In this document: positions 1 to 6,404 of the stretch, piece by piece
Layout: each line of letters begins with the position of its first letter
How positions within the stretch are numbered: the stretch's first letter is position 1
The notes under the pieces: generated by a model
Seen by the model: the letters and a program-made list of their open reading frames with translations, nothing else
Told to the model about the DNA's origin: nothing
Databases searched by the model: none
Origin: Asaia bogorensis
GTDB taxonomy: Bacteria; Pseudomonadota; Alphaproteobacteria; Acetobacterales; Acetobacteraceae
Reading direction: 5' to 3'
Length of the DNA stretch: 15,183 nucleotides
Assembly (NCBI GenBank): GCA_945873675.1
Contig: CAMCEP010000038.1
Span: forward strand, 1 to 15,183
Program-made: the position numbers and the translations under genes

Positions 1-96
1 TATTGCCAGCGCTTTGTCGCCACCGCGTCGCCTGGACCGATCCCGCAAGCGAAACGCTTTGGCTCGCACTGCATTTGCCGCCGGGCTGAAGCGCAC
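1..96 (-). CDS. Possible start of a further gene, running off the left edge (partial, uncertain)
   Basis: After the dehydrogenase stop (TGA at 100-98), a GTG at 96-94 opens a minus-strand frame that stays open to the window edge, about 32 residues. An AAAGGA motif lies 5 bases before the GTG, inside the last codons of the dehydrogenase, which would fit translational coupling. The visible N-terminus is arginine-rich and matches nothing I recognise. A competing frame begins at ATG 74-72 and is also open to the edge, so either frame, or neither, may be coding. The call rests only on the Shine-Dalgarno motif and the tight spacing. Confidence 0.25.
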   Translation of the reverse strand, partial: MRFSPAANAVRAKAFRLRDRSRRRGGDKALAI

Positions 97-97
97 C

Positions 98-1000
98 TCA
101 GTCCTTTTTCTCATCTCCCGGCAAATCAATCCCCGTCAGCGCCTGCCAGACGCGAATGACAAAGCCATCATCCGCGCCACCTTGGCCCATGGCGCGTGCC
201 GCGGTGAAAAGCTGCTGCGCTTGCGCGGCCAAGGGCACCGGGAAATTCAGGCCGCGCGCCATGTCATTCACCAGGCCAAGGTCTTTGACGAATATCTCTA
301 CCGCGCTGCGCGGCGCGTCATCGCCCGTCAGCACACGCGCCATGCGGTTTTCGAACATCCAGGAATTGCCAGCGGCACTTGTCACCACATCATAAAGCGC
401 TTGCGGATCGGCGCCGGCGCGAATGCCAAGCGCCATGGCTTCGGCTGCGGCGGCGATATGCACGCCGGCCAGCAATTGATGCACGACCTTCACCGTGGCG
501 CCGATGCCTATCTCGTGACCCAACCGCCAGACTTTCATGGCGATGGCATCCAGCACAGGCGCGGCCTTGGCAAAGGCGGCTTCACTGCCCGCACCCATCA
601 CCGTCATTTCACCCGCACGGGCCTTGATCGCGCCACCAGACACTGGCGCGTCCAGATAGAGCAAGCCCGCAGCATCAGCCTTGGCTGCAAAGGCACGCGC
701 CGCATCCGGCGCCATGGTGGCGGAGGAGATAATCACACCGCCCTTCGCCAGGCGTGGTGCCGCGCCATCGGTGCCGAAGACAGCGGCTTCAGTTTGTGCG
801 GCATTCACCACCAGCACCACGAGCGCTTCCGTTCCCGCCGGCAATTCGCTGGCTTTCGCAACGGCAGCACCACCAGCAGCCATGAATTCATCCCGCGCTG
901 CGGCGCGGGGATCGCACCCCGTCACCTCCACCCCCGCGCGCAGCAAGCTGAGCGCCGCGCCCATGCCCATGCTGCCCAAACCAATCACCCCAACACGCAT
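98..1000 (-). CDS. NAD(P)-dependent 3-hydroxyacid dehydrogenase, HIBADH family (LtnD-like)
   Basis: This 300-residue protein belongs to the 3-hydroxyisobutyrate/6-phosphogluconate dehydrogenase superfamily, which oxidises beta-hydroxyacids in the cytoplasm with NAD(P)+. It shows the N-terminal Rossmann motif GLGSMG (residues 7-12), the substrate-loop motif DAPVSGG (117-123) and the catalytic lysine K171 in VKVVHQ. The last motif has HQ where HIBADH usually has NN. Together with LLAGVHIAAAAEAMALG just after it, this resembles L-threonate dehydrogenase (LtnD) more than true HIBADH. That subfamily call is from memory and is moderate. The ATG at 1000 was chosen because GAAAGGGA lies 8 bases upstream; a TTG at 1018 in the same frame overlaps that ribosome site and is less likely. 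It is the last clearly supported gene of the NHL-VOC-dehydrogenase run. The substrate is unknown. Confidence 0.88.
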   Translation of the reverse strand: MRVGVIGLGSMGMGAALSLLRAGVEVTGCDPRAAARDEFMAAGGAAVAKASELPAGTEALVVLVVNAAQTEAAVFGTDGAAPRLAKGGVIISSATMAPDAARAFAAKADAAGLLYLDAPVSGGAIKARAGEMTVMGAGSEAAFAKAAPVLDAIAMKVWRLGHEIGIGATVKVVHQLLAGVHIAAAAEAMALGIRAGADPQALYDVVTSAAGNSWMFENRMARVLTGDDAPRSAVEIFVKDLGLVNDMARGLNFPVPLAAQAQQLFTAARAMGQGGADDGFVIRVWQALTGIDLPGDEKKD

Positions 1001-1014
1001 CAGCGTATTCCCTT

Positions 1015-1101
1015 TCAAAATAGTGCGCGTAGCAGCTGCGCCAGCGCCGTGATTACCAGCAGCACCAAAACAATCCGTTGCAATGTGTGCATGGATGGCA
1101 T
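1015..1101 (-). CDS. Possible 28-residue single-span membrane peptide
   Basis: A short minus-strand frame, ATG 1101 to TGA 1015, fills the gap between the VOC gene and the dehydrogenase. The peptide is MPSMHTLQRIVLVLLVITAL followed by AQLLRALF: a short polar start, about 17 hydrophobic residues and one arginine near the end. This is the profile of a one-pass membrane microprotein. A TAGGTG motif sits 6 bases before the ATG, overlapping the VOC stop codon at 1113-1111, and the frame ends 14 bases before the dehydrogenase ATG. A second in-frame ATG at 1092 is possible. No homologue is recognised. Chance hydrophobic frames of this size do occur, so confidence is limited. Confidence 0.4.
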   Translation of the reverse strand: MPSMHTLQRIVLVLLVITALAQLLRALF

Positions 1102-1110
1102 GGCAATCAC

Positions 1111-1965
1111 CTACCCAGCACGGAACGCTAAAATCACGCCATGCGCCGCCGCCGGTGCCACGGCAATGCCGCCGCCAGGGATGGCACTGAAGGGCAGCCC
1201 TGCTTTCGTCAGGCAGGCTTGCGCCGCCGCCAGATCGGCAACCGTGATGCCAAGCGTGACCGGCCCTGCATCCGGCAGCCCGGCCAGATCAAGCGCGCCA
1301 TAACGCGCGGCAAGGGCAGCGCGGTTCAGCACGATGATCGGCGCGGCATTGGTTGGCACACGCAGCACGCCATCGCTGATCACCTCTGGTGCGCTGTCCA
1401 GCAATTTGGCAATGGACGCGGCGACCGAAGCAGGGTCAGCAGCCAAAACCTCAAGCCCGGTCAAGCCTTTTGCGGTATTGGCATGCGTCATGCTACCGGG
1501 CACCCAAGTGGCACCAGGCGTCAGATGTTGGCAGGCGAAAATCCGCAAACCCGGCGCGACAGGATCAACCAGATGAAACGTGTTGAAGCGCGTTTCCGTG
1601 CGCGATCCATCGGGCATATCAACCGGCCTGCCGAATCGCATCACAGGCATGGTCGGAATGCCACGCGCCGCGACCTCTGCCGCGCCTTCCTCGGCATCAT
1701 GCGCGCGCATGGCGATGGCGGTCATGCCTTCGCGCACTTCAAGCACAGCGCGCCATTTAGCGTTGGCTTCCGTGGGCGTCAGCACACCCAGGATTTCGAA
1801 GTAATCCTTCTCCAGCATCACGCAATTATTGCCGGTGCCCATATGGGCGGAATGCACGCCGCGTGGCGCCACCGTGAAACCGGCGCGCGCAAAAGTTTCG
1901 GCTGCCTTGTCCAAATCCCTGACCAGCACAACGCAATGGTCAATACCGCCGACATGTTCCAGCAT
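1111..1965 (-). CDS. VOC family protein (glyoxalase/bleomycin-resistance fold)
   Basis: The 284-residue product starts with IDHCVVLVRDLDKAAETFARA (residues 8-28), the typical first beta-alpha-beta unit of vicinal-oxygen-chelate proteins. H10 and E57 (in DYFEILG) are in positions expected for metal ligands. A second, more degenerate half (about 165-284, with LTGLEVLAAD near 168-177 and PVTLGITVADLAAAQACLTKA near 240-260) indicates a two-module protein of the Glyoxalase_3-like type rather than a small lactoylglutathione lyase. VOC proteins include dioxygenases, lyases and isomerases, so the reaction cannot be assigned. The ATG at 1965 is preceded by GAGGGGG about 5 bases away; an upstream in-frame ATG at 1995 would overlap the NHL gene and is rejected. 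The NHL stop lies 10 bp upstream, which supports co-transcription. Confidence 0.85.
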   Translation of the reverse strand: MLEHVGGIDHCVVLVRDLDKAAETFARAGFTVAPRGVHSAHMGTGNNCVMLEKDYFEILGVLTPTEANAKWRAVLEVREGMTAIAMRAHDAEEGAAEVAARGIPTMPVMRFGRPVDMPDGSRTETRFNTFHLVDPVAPGLRIFACQHLTPGATWVPGSMTHANTAKGLTGLEVLAADPASVAASIAKLLDSAPEVISDGVLRVPTNAAPIIVLNRAALAARYGALDLAGLPDAGPVTLGITVADLAAAQACLTKAGLPFSAIPGGGIAVAPAAAHGVILAFRAG

Positions 1966-1975
1966 GCTTTCCCCC

Positions 1976-2830
1976 TCAGCCCGAAACGGGCACAAGCCGC
2001 GTCAAGCGCGGCGGGTTTTGTTCTGACAAGAATATGCTGCCATCGGGCGACAGCCACATGCCATGCGCACCATTCAGAACAGGGCGGCAGCGCCCAATCA
2101 GCGTGCCATCCTGCGCCAAAAGCGAAAGCCGAGGCACCTGATCCGTGACATAAAGTGTGCCGCCCGGCCCACCATGCACCGACATGGGCTTGTGATGATC
2201 CTCCCAATCAGCCAGCCATTCGCCATCACTGGTAAAGACCTGCACGCGATTGTTTTCACGATCCGCTACCGTCACGCGGCCATCAGGCAACACCCAAACG
2301 GAATGCGGTGTCGAGAATTCGCCAGGCCCCGACCCAGGCCGCCCCCAATGGCCCATCGGCGTCCCATCCGCGCTGAAACGATGCACCACCGAAGCGCCAT
2401 AGCCATCCGCGACATAAATCGATCCATCCGGCCCGAAGGCGACATCACACGGCGCGTTGAAGGGCTCACCGGGACGATGCCGCTTGCCAATCCCGCCCAG
2501 CCTTTTGCCGTGGCGATCAAAAATGATGATTTCCTGCGCGTCGCGATCCACGACAAAAACGCGCCCATCAGGATGGACGGAAAGCATGTGCCCATCCGCC
2601 ACTTCTTCCTCACCCCAGGCAGCGATGCGCTTACCGTCTGGGGAAAGCACCACAACGGCAGGCCCCGCAGTGCCCGCGTAAGGGTCTTGCCGCAATTGGC
2701 AATAGACATTGCCATCTGCATCACAGGCCACATCGGAAGGCGAACCCGCCCCCATCGGGACATCGCCCCAGGGGCGTTCGACACGATAGAGCGCCTCAGC
2801 AAGGCGAACGAAAAGCGTATGGCGGGTCAT
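1976..2830 (-). CDS. NHL-repeat beta-propeller protein (peptidylglycine-lyase-like)
   Basis: The 284-residue protein has at least four NHL-type blades, each with a G-x-I/V-Y-V-A/T-D core. Examples are FGPDGSIYVADGYGASVVHRF (about 150-170) and LPDGRVTVADRENNRVQVF (about 197-216), with weaker copies near VHPDGRVFVVDRDAQEIIIF and GGTLYVTDQVPRL. It resembles the propeller domain of peptidyl-alpha-hydroxyglycine alpha-amidating lyase and other NHL proteins that act as binding scaffolds or sugar-acid lactonases. No signal peptide is evident with the chosen start, so a cytoplasmic place is likely. The ATG at 2830 has AAGGA 7 bases upstream. Longer in-frame extensions up to 3076 run antisense through the coiled-coil gene and are rejected. 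It is the first gene of the leftward run, and its function in the run is unknown. Confidence 0.83.
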   Translation of the reverse strand: MTRHTLFVRLAEALYRVERPWGDVPMGAGSPSDVACDADGNVYCQLRQDPYAGTAGPAVVVLSPDGKRIAAWGEEEVADGHMLSVHPDGRVFVVDRDAQEIIIFDRHGKRLGGIGKRHRPGEPFNAPCDVAFGPDGSIYVADGYGASVVHRFSADGTPMGHWGRPGSGPGEFSTPHSVWVLPDGRVTVADRENNRVQVFTSDGEWLADWEDHHKPMSVHGGPGGTLYVTDQVPRLSLLAQDGTLIGRCRPVLNGAHGMWLSPDGSIFLSEQNPPRLTRLVPVSG

Positions 2831-2947
2831 GCTGTTATCCTTCATCGCTGGATGGGCCGTATCATGCCTGAAGCCCACCATGGCGTCGAATGGTGTCCGC
2901 CGCTTTAGGGCTTGGAAGGCATGCCCCAAAGCTTTACCTAGACCGCC
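2831..2947. promoter_or_regulatory. Divergent intergenic region (NHL operon / coiled-coil gene)
   Basis: These 117 bp must hold the promoters for the leftward NHL-VOC-dehydrogenase run and for the rightward coiled-coil gene. For the rightward gene, TTGGAA (2912-2917) and TACCTA (2935-2940) are 17 bp apart, which would put the transcript start at or 1 base before the ATG at 2948. The -10 match is poor (2 of 6), so this is a weak prediction. For the leftward gene no convincing hexamers were found. Confidence 0.3.
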
Positions 2948-3340
2948 ATGGCCAAAGACCCGCTGGCAACCCTGCAAAAGCTCCGTCGCCTGGAAGCCCA
3001 GGCCGAACGGCGTGCCTTGGCTGAAAAGCTGGCGGCCGAGGCCGCCGCACAGCAAGCCGTTCACGCCGCCGAACAAACGCTCCGCCAGGAAAGCTCAGAA
3101 GGCTTGAACCCGAATCTCGGCGCCTTCATCCAGAAAGCGCTGCATGATCGTGCCACCGCGCAAGCCATGCAGGAAGAAGCGCGGCACGCCACGGATCGGC
3201 AGCGGCAAATGCTGGCTGATGCGCGCGCCGCCGAACGCGTGGTTGAAAAGCTCCGCGAAAATCGTGCGGCAGAGGCAGCGCGGGAAGAAGCGCGCCGCGA
3301 ACAGAACCTGATGGATGAAGCGGCGCGCAAGCCTGTGTGA
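2948..3340 (+). CDS. Small coiled-coil protein, FliJ-like in appearance
   Basis: This 130-residue, highly charged, almost entirely helical protein is rich in Ala, Glu, Arg and Gln. It has heptad-like runs at about 10-50 and 60-125, broken by a short non-helical stretch (GLNPNLGAF, about 52-60). The layout and the DPLATLQKLRRLEAQ opening recall FliJ/YscO-type export chaperones, but such coiled coils look alike and no flagellar or secretion gene is nearby, so this is only an analogy. A stop codon just upstream in frame (TAG, 2939-2941) fixes the ATG at 2948 as the earliest start. No Shine-Dalgarno motif is visible, so translation may be leaderless. It ends 9 bp before the stop of the convergent crotonase gene. 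The matching amino-acid periodicity makes it more likely genuine than the antisense frame. Confidence 0.72.
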   Translation: MAKDPLATLQKLRRLEAQAERRALAEKLAAEAAAQQAVHAAEQTLRQESSEGLNPNLGAFIQKALHDRATAQAMQEEARHATDRQRQMLADARAAERVVEKLRENRAAEAAREEARREQNLMDEAARKPV

Positions 3341-3344
3341 GAAA

Positions 3345-3358
3345 GGGCGTTAGCGCCC
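3345..3358. terminator. Hairpin between convergent genes, possible two-way terminator
   Basis: GGGCG (3345-3349) and CGCCC (3354-3358) form a 5-bp stem with loop TTAG. The crotonase stop codon (TAA on the minus strand, 3352-3350) lies in the loop. Read leftward, the stem is followed by TTTCTC, a short imperfect U-tract, so it could end the long leftward operon. The stem is short and the call is tentative. Confidence 0.35.
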
Positions 3359-4132
3359 CTTGAAGATTGGCTTGCGCTTTTCTGCGAATGCGCGCTGCGC
3401 TTCGCGTGTATCTTCCGTACGCGACAGTGCTGCTGTTTGCGTCTGTTCGTAGCGATAGCCCTCTGACAGCGGCAGATATTCGGTCAGCGTAAAGCCACGC
3501 TTCGCTGCCTCCACCGCAAGCGGAACCTTGGACGCAATCTCCGCCGCGATGCCCTGCGCCGTTGCCAGCAATTGATCCTGCGGCACGCAGGCAGAAGCGA
3601 CATTCATGCGGAACAGATCCGGCCCGTGAAAACGCCTCGCAGTATAAAGCATCAACCGCGCATTGGATTGCCCAAAATGGCGCAGCACATGGCGCACGCC
3701 GCCGGCCAGGCCAACCTCAACCTCTGTCATGGACATGAAACTGTCTTCAGCAACCACGATGATGTCGCAGACCAAGGCCAGCACGCAGCCCGCGCCAATC
3801 GCCGCACCATTCACCGCGGCAATCACCGGCTTGCCGCATTCCATGACGCAATCAAAACCTGCCCGCACCAGGCGGTTATGGCGCGGAAAGGCGCCTTGCC
3901 GCGTCACATCCGGCCGATCCTTCAAATCCGCCCCGGCCGAGAAATTCCGTCCCTCACCCGTCAGAACAATAGCGCGCACTTCGGGCATTTCGTGGAAAGC
4001 ATCGAAGATGCGCGTGATCTCATCGCGAAAGGCGCTGTTTTGCGCATTCACGGGCGGGCGCGCGATCATCACGGTTGCGACGTGATCAGTGATGCTGACC
4101 TTGAAAGACTGCAGATCGGGAAAGGGGTTCAT
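3350..4132 (-). CDS. Enoyl-CoA hydratase/isomerase (crotonase) family protein, non-canonical active site
   Basis: The 260-residue protein has the crotonase core. FSAGADL (residues 64-70) and NGAAIGAG (108-115) form the CoA-binding oxyanion hole, and the C-terminal FAEKRKPIFKG is typical of the family. Of the two glutamates used by classic enoyl-CoA hydratase (rat E144 and E164), the first is replaced by V117 (GAGCV instead of GGGCE) and the second is kept as E137 (TEVEVG). It may therefore be an isomerase, a C-C hydrolase or another crotonase variant rather than a hydratase. GGAG lies 10 bases before the ATG, inside the preceding Bug gene, whose stop is only 3 bp away, so the two are co-translated. 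It is the last gene of the leftward operon. Confidence 0.9.
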   Translation of the reverse strand: MNPFPDLQSFKVSITDHVATVMIARPPVNAQNSAFRDEITRIFDAFHEMPEVRAIVLTGEGRNFSAGADLKDRPDVTRQGAFPRHNRLVRAGFDCVMECGKPVIAAVNGAAIGAGCVLALVCDIIVVAEDSFMSMTEVEVGLAGGVRHVLRHFGQSNARLMLYTARRFHGPDLFRMNVASACVPQDQLLATAQGIAAEIASKVPLAVEAAKRGFTLTEYLPLSEGYRYEQTQTAALSRTEDTREAQRAFAEKRKPIFKGR

Positions 4133-4135
4133 TGG

Positions 4136-5101
4136 CTACTCCAATTTGATATTGCCGGCGCGCACCACCTGGCCCCAGCGCGCGCTGCCTTCACGGATGG
4201 CTTGGGTGAATTCATCGGGCGTGCTGCCAACAAGCGTACCACCTTGTGCGGCAAAGGCCTGGCGCGTTTCAGGGTCATTCAGCGCCGCCACCATGGCATT
4301 GCGCAATAGCGTGATACGCTCAGCCGGGGTGCCGGCGGGTGCCACCAGCCCGTAGCTGGTATCGCAAATCATATCGGGCAGCCCGGCTTCAACCAGGGTT
4401 GGCAGTTCGGGCAAAATATCCAGCCGCTTGGGCGCGCTGATGCCAAGCGGGCGGAGCGTACCGCCGCGTACCTGGGAAAGAATCGCTGGCACATCCGCCA
4501 TTAGGATTTCAATGCGCCCGGCCACCGCATCGGTCACCGCCGGCGCCGCGCCGCGATAGGGCACATGCACCACATCAATGCCACTCAGCTGCTTCAGCAA
4601 TTCCATGGACATATGCAGCGATGAGCCGATTCCGGCCGAGCCATAGGAAAGCTTGCCCGGTTCAGCCTTGGCGCGGGCGATGAATTCGCGCAAATCGCGT
4701 ACCGGCAGGTTCGGGTTCACGGTCAAGATTTGAGGCACGGAAATCACCAAGCCAATCGGCGCGATATCGCGCAGCGCATCAAAGGGCATTTGCTGCGTCA
4801 GATGCGGCTGCACGGTCAGCACACCAGAACTTGCAAGGCCGATGGTCAGCCCATCAGGCCGCGACCGCGCCACTGCTTCAATGCCAACCAAACCACCGCC
4901 GCCGGATCGGTTTTCCACGACCACGGGCTTGCCAAGCCTCTCGCCCATCACGCGCGAAATCAGCCGCCCGATGATATCTGCGGGTCCCCCGGGCGGGAAT
5001 GGCACAATCAGCTTGATGGGCTGATCTGGAAATGCCTGCGCCAAGGCCGGCAAGGGTAGCGCAGCCATCAGGCCAAGCGTAGCTCTGCGGGTTAGTTTCA
5101 T
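4136..5101 (-). CDS. Bug/TctC-family tripartite tricarboxylate transporter substrate-binding protein (first)
   Basis: The 321-residue periplasmic binding protein has an N-terminal signal MKLTRRATLGLMAALPLPAL with a twin arginine, likely cleaved after ALA near residue 22. The mature part opens with FPDQPIKLIVPFPPGGPADI, the ligand-contacting loop of Bug proteins, and contains VPYRGAAPAVTDAVAGRIE, the family motif of the second domain. Bug proteins bind carboxylates and hand them to a TctA/TctB membrane pair, neither of which is in the window. The ATG at 5101 overlaps the stop of the upstream gene (TGATG) and has GGAGG 7 bases away. A GTG at 5104 in frame is too close to the ribosome site. The ligand is probably a carboxylic acid of unknown identity. 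Confidence 0.93.
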   Translation of the reverse strand: MKLTRRATLGLMAALPLPALAQAFPDQPIKLIVPFPPGGPADIIGRLISRVMGERLGKPVVVENRSGGGGLVGIEAVARSRPDGLTIGLASSGVLTVQPHLTQQMPFDALRDIAPIGLVISVPQILTVNPNLPVRDLREFIARAKAEPGKLSYGSAGIGSSLHMSMELLKQLSGIDVVHVPYRGAAPAVTDAVAGRIEILMADVPAILSQVRGGTLRPLGISAPKRLDILPELPTLVEAGLPDMICDTSYGLVAPAGTPAERITLLRNAMVAALNDPETRQAFAAQGGTLVGSTPDEFTQAIREGSARWGQVVRAGNIKLE

Positions 5102-5709
5102 CACCTAGCCTCCGATTTTGCTTCCAAATCCGGCAATTCATGCAAGCCGCCTGAGGTTGGCCCTGCAAGCGGCGCCTTCACCCCCTCGGGCAGCGGAATT
5201 TCATGCGCATTCAGCGTCATGGATACCATGGTGTAATAACCAATCAGCGCTGTGAGTTCGACCACGCCCGCCACACCAAATTGCGCCACGGCATCATCAT
5301 AAATCTCGCGCGGCACCTCACCCGTTTGTTGCAGGGCGCGCGCGAAGCGATAGACAAGCGCTTCTTCACTGCTTTCAAAAACCGGCGCCTCGCCCTGACG
5401 CATGGCTTCGATGGCGCCGGGCGCAAGCCCTGCTTCCGCCGCCGCGCGTGCATGGACCCACCATTCAACCTGGCTGGTCCAGCGCCGCCCCGTTACCAGA
5501 ATGGCCAATTCCGAAAGCCGCTTCGGCAGGGATGTGCGAAAGCGCAGAATCTCGCCCAAGGCAGACCAACGTTCCGCAAGGTCAGGATTATGGATGGCAG
5601 CACGCAAGGGGCCAATCAGCGTACCGCGCGGGCCGCTGATGACAGAATCATGTACACGCCGCTGCGCCGGATTCATTTCCTCCGGGCTGGGCAGCGGAAT
5701 GCGTGGCAT
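5101..5709 (-). CDS. Carboxymuconolactone decarboxylase (AhpD-like) family protein
   Basis: The 202-residue all-helical protein shows the CMD-fold core: RLSELAILVTGRRWTSQVEW, then WVHARAAAEAGL (about 82-93) and YRFARALQQTGEVPREIYDDA. The AhpD redox pair CxxC is absent, and Q-E-W-W-x-H stands in its place. It is thus not a peroxidase of the AhpD type and is closer to 4-carboxymuconolactone decarboxylase-like proteins of aromatic breakdown, although many have no proven activity. The ATG at 5709 lies 2 bp past the GST stop; a TTG at 5715 in frame would overlap that stop and is less likely. GGTGGA about 9 bases upstream is a weak ribosome site. The gene overlaps the next one by one base, so the two are probably translationally coupled. 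Confidence 0.88.
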   Translation of the reverse strand: MPRIPLPSPEEMNPAQRRVHDSVISGPRGTLIGPLRAAIHNPDLAERWSALGEILRFRTSLPKRLSELAILVTGRRWTSQVEWWVHARAAAEAGLAPGAIEAMRQGEAPVFESSEEALVYRFARALQQTGEVPREIYDDAVAQFGVAGVVELTALIGYYTMVSMTLNAHEIPLPEGVKAPLAGPTSGGLHELPDLEAKSEAR

Positions 5710-5711
5710 GG

Positions 5712-6338
5712 TCAATCATCCACCACAGGCGTCGCCAGGAAGGAAGGCCGCGCCACCGCCGCCGCATGCCATTCGGTCAGCGCCGGTGCGCCCTTGCGCC
5801 ATTGCAGCGTATCAAAGCGGAAATCGAGGTAACAAAGCGCGCAGGCAATCGCGATATGACCAATGCCGAAATCATCGCGCGCCAGCGCCGGTGCCTCGGC
5901 TTCCAGCGCCTTTATCGTAGCCGCGTGCTTCAATTCGCAGCTTTCGATCATGCCGGGATTTGGCGCGGCACGCGCGCTTTCATTGCGCCAGGTCAGCAGC
6001 ATATCAAGATAGCCATTGCCCAGCGCATGGCGGCGCAGCGCCTGGAACCGCGCCGCACCCGCCGCCGGAAAAAGCTTCGGCTTGGGCGCGATACTATCCA
6101 GATATTCGCAGATCACCACCGAATCATACAGGATGGTGCCATCTGCCAGCAGCAAGGTCGGTATCTTGCCAATCGGGTTGTCACTCAGCAGCCCCTTATG
6201 CACCTGGTTCGTCGCAACGCGCGTACGAATGGTCTCAAGCCGATCCGCCAGGCCCAATTCATGCGCCGCAATCATCACCTTGCGAACAAAAGGTGAGCGG
6301 GGCGACCAATGCAGTCGCATCTTGCTGGTATCGGCCAT
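5712..6338 (-). CDS. Glutathione S-transferase family protein
   Basis: The 208-residue protein has an N-terminal thioredoxin-like domain, MRLHWSPRSPFVRKVMIAAH (about 7-26). This is followed by the cis-proline and glutathione gamma-glutamyl motif IPTLLLADGTILYDSVVICEYL (59-80, D73-S74). A helical C-terminal domain follows, with FGIGHIAIACALCYLDFR matching the N-capping region of GST helix 6. The N-terminal serines (S12, S15) could activate glutathione, as in beta/zeta/theta-type bacterial GSTs. Such enzymes isomerise or dehalogenate intermediates in aromatic catabolism, which fits the operon, but the substrate is unknown. The ATG at 6338 has GGAG about 8 bases upstream. A 66-bp gap with a small hairpin separates it from the preceding Bug gene. 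Confidence 0.9.
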   Translation of the reverse strand: MADTSKMRLHWSPRSPFVRKVMIAAHELGLADRLETIRTRVATNQVHKGLLSDNPIGKIPTLLLADGTILYDSVVICEYLDSIAPKPKLFPAAGAARFQALRRHALGNGYLDMLLTWRNESARAAPNPGMIESCELKHAATIKALEAEAPALARDDFGIGHIAIACALCYLDFRFDTLQWRKGAPALTEWHAAAVARPSFLATPVVDD

Positions 6339-6365
6339 GTGGCGGCTCCGGTTCGTTTCCTCTGG

Positions 6366-6385
6366 GGCAAGCTTCCGCGCTTGCC
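6366..6385. other. Small intercistronic hairpin inside the leftward operon
   Basis: GGCAAGC (6366-6372) and GCTTGCC (6379-6385) form a perfect 7-bp stem with a 6-base loop between the Bug gene and the GST gene. There is no U-tract on either side. If it acts at all, it may stabilise or process the mRNA so that the binding protein is made in excess, as seen for other transporter operons. That role is inference. Confidence 0.35.
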
Positions 6386-6404
6386 GCCTGCCTGTCCAGC
6401 CCTG

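Noticed and set aside
14..1303. Long plus-strand open frame of 429 codons across the dehydrogenase and VOC genes
   Set aside because: It lies antisense to two well-supported minus-strand genes, has Arg/His-rich composition typical of antisense frames in GC-rich DNA, and shows no domain.
1141..2908. Plus-strand open frames of 335 and 281 codons opposite the VOC and NHL genes
   Set aside because: They are antisense shadows created by high third-position GC; the minus-strand products have clear folds and ribosome sites.
2831..3076. N-terminal extension of the NHL protein upstream of 2830
   Set aside because: The extension is low-complexity, antisense to the coiled-coil gene, and a good ribosome motif sits just before the ATG at 2830.
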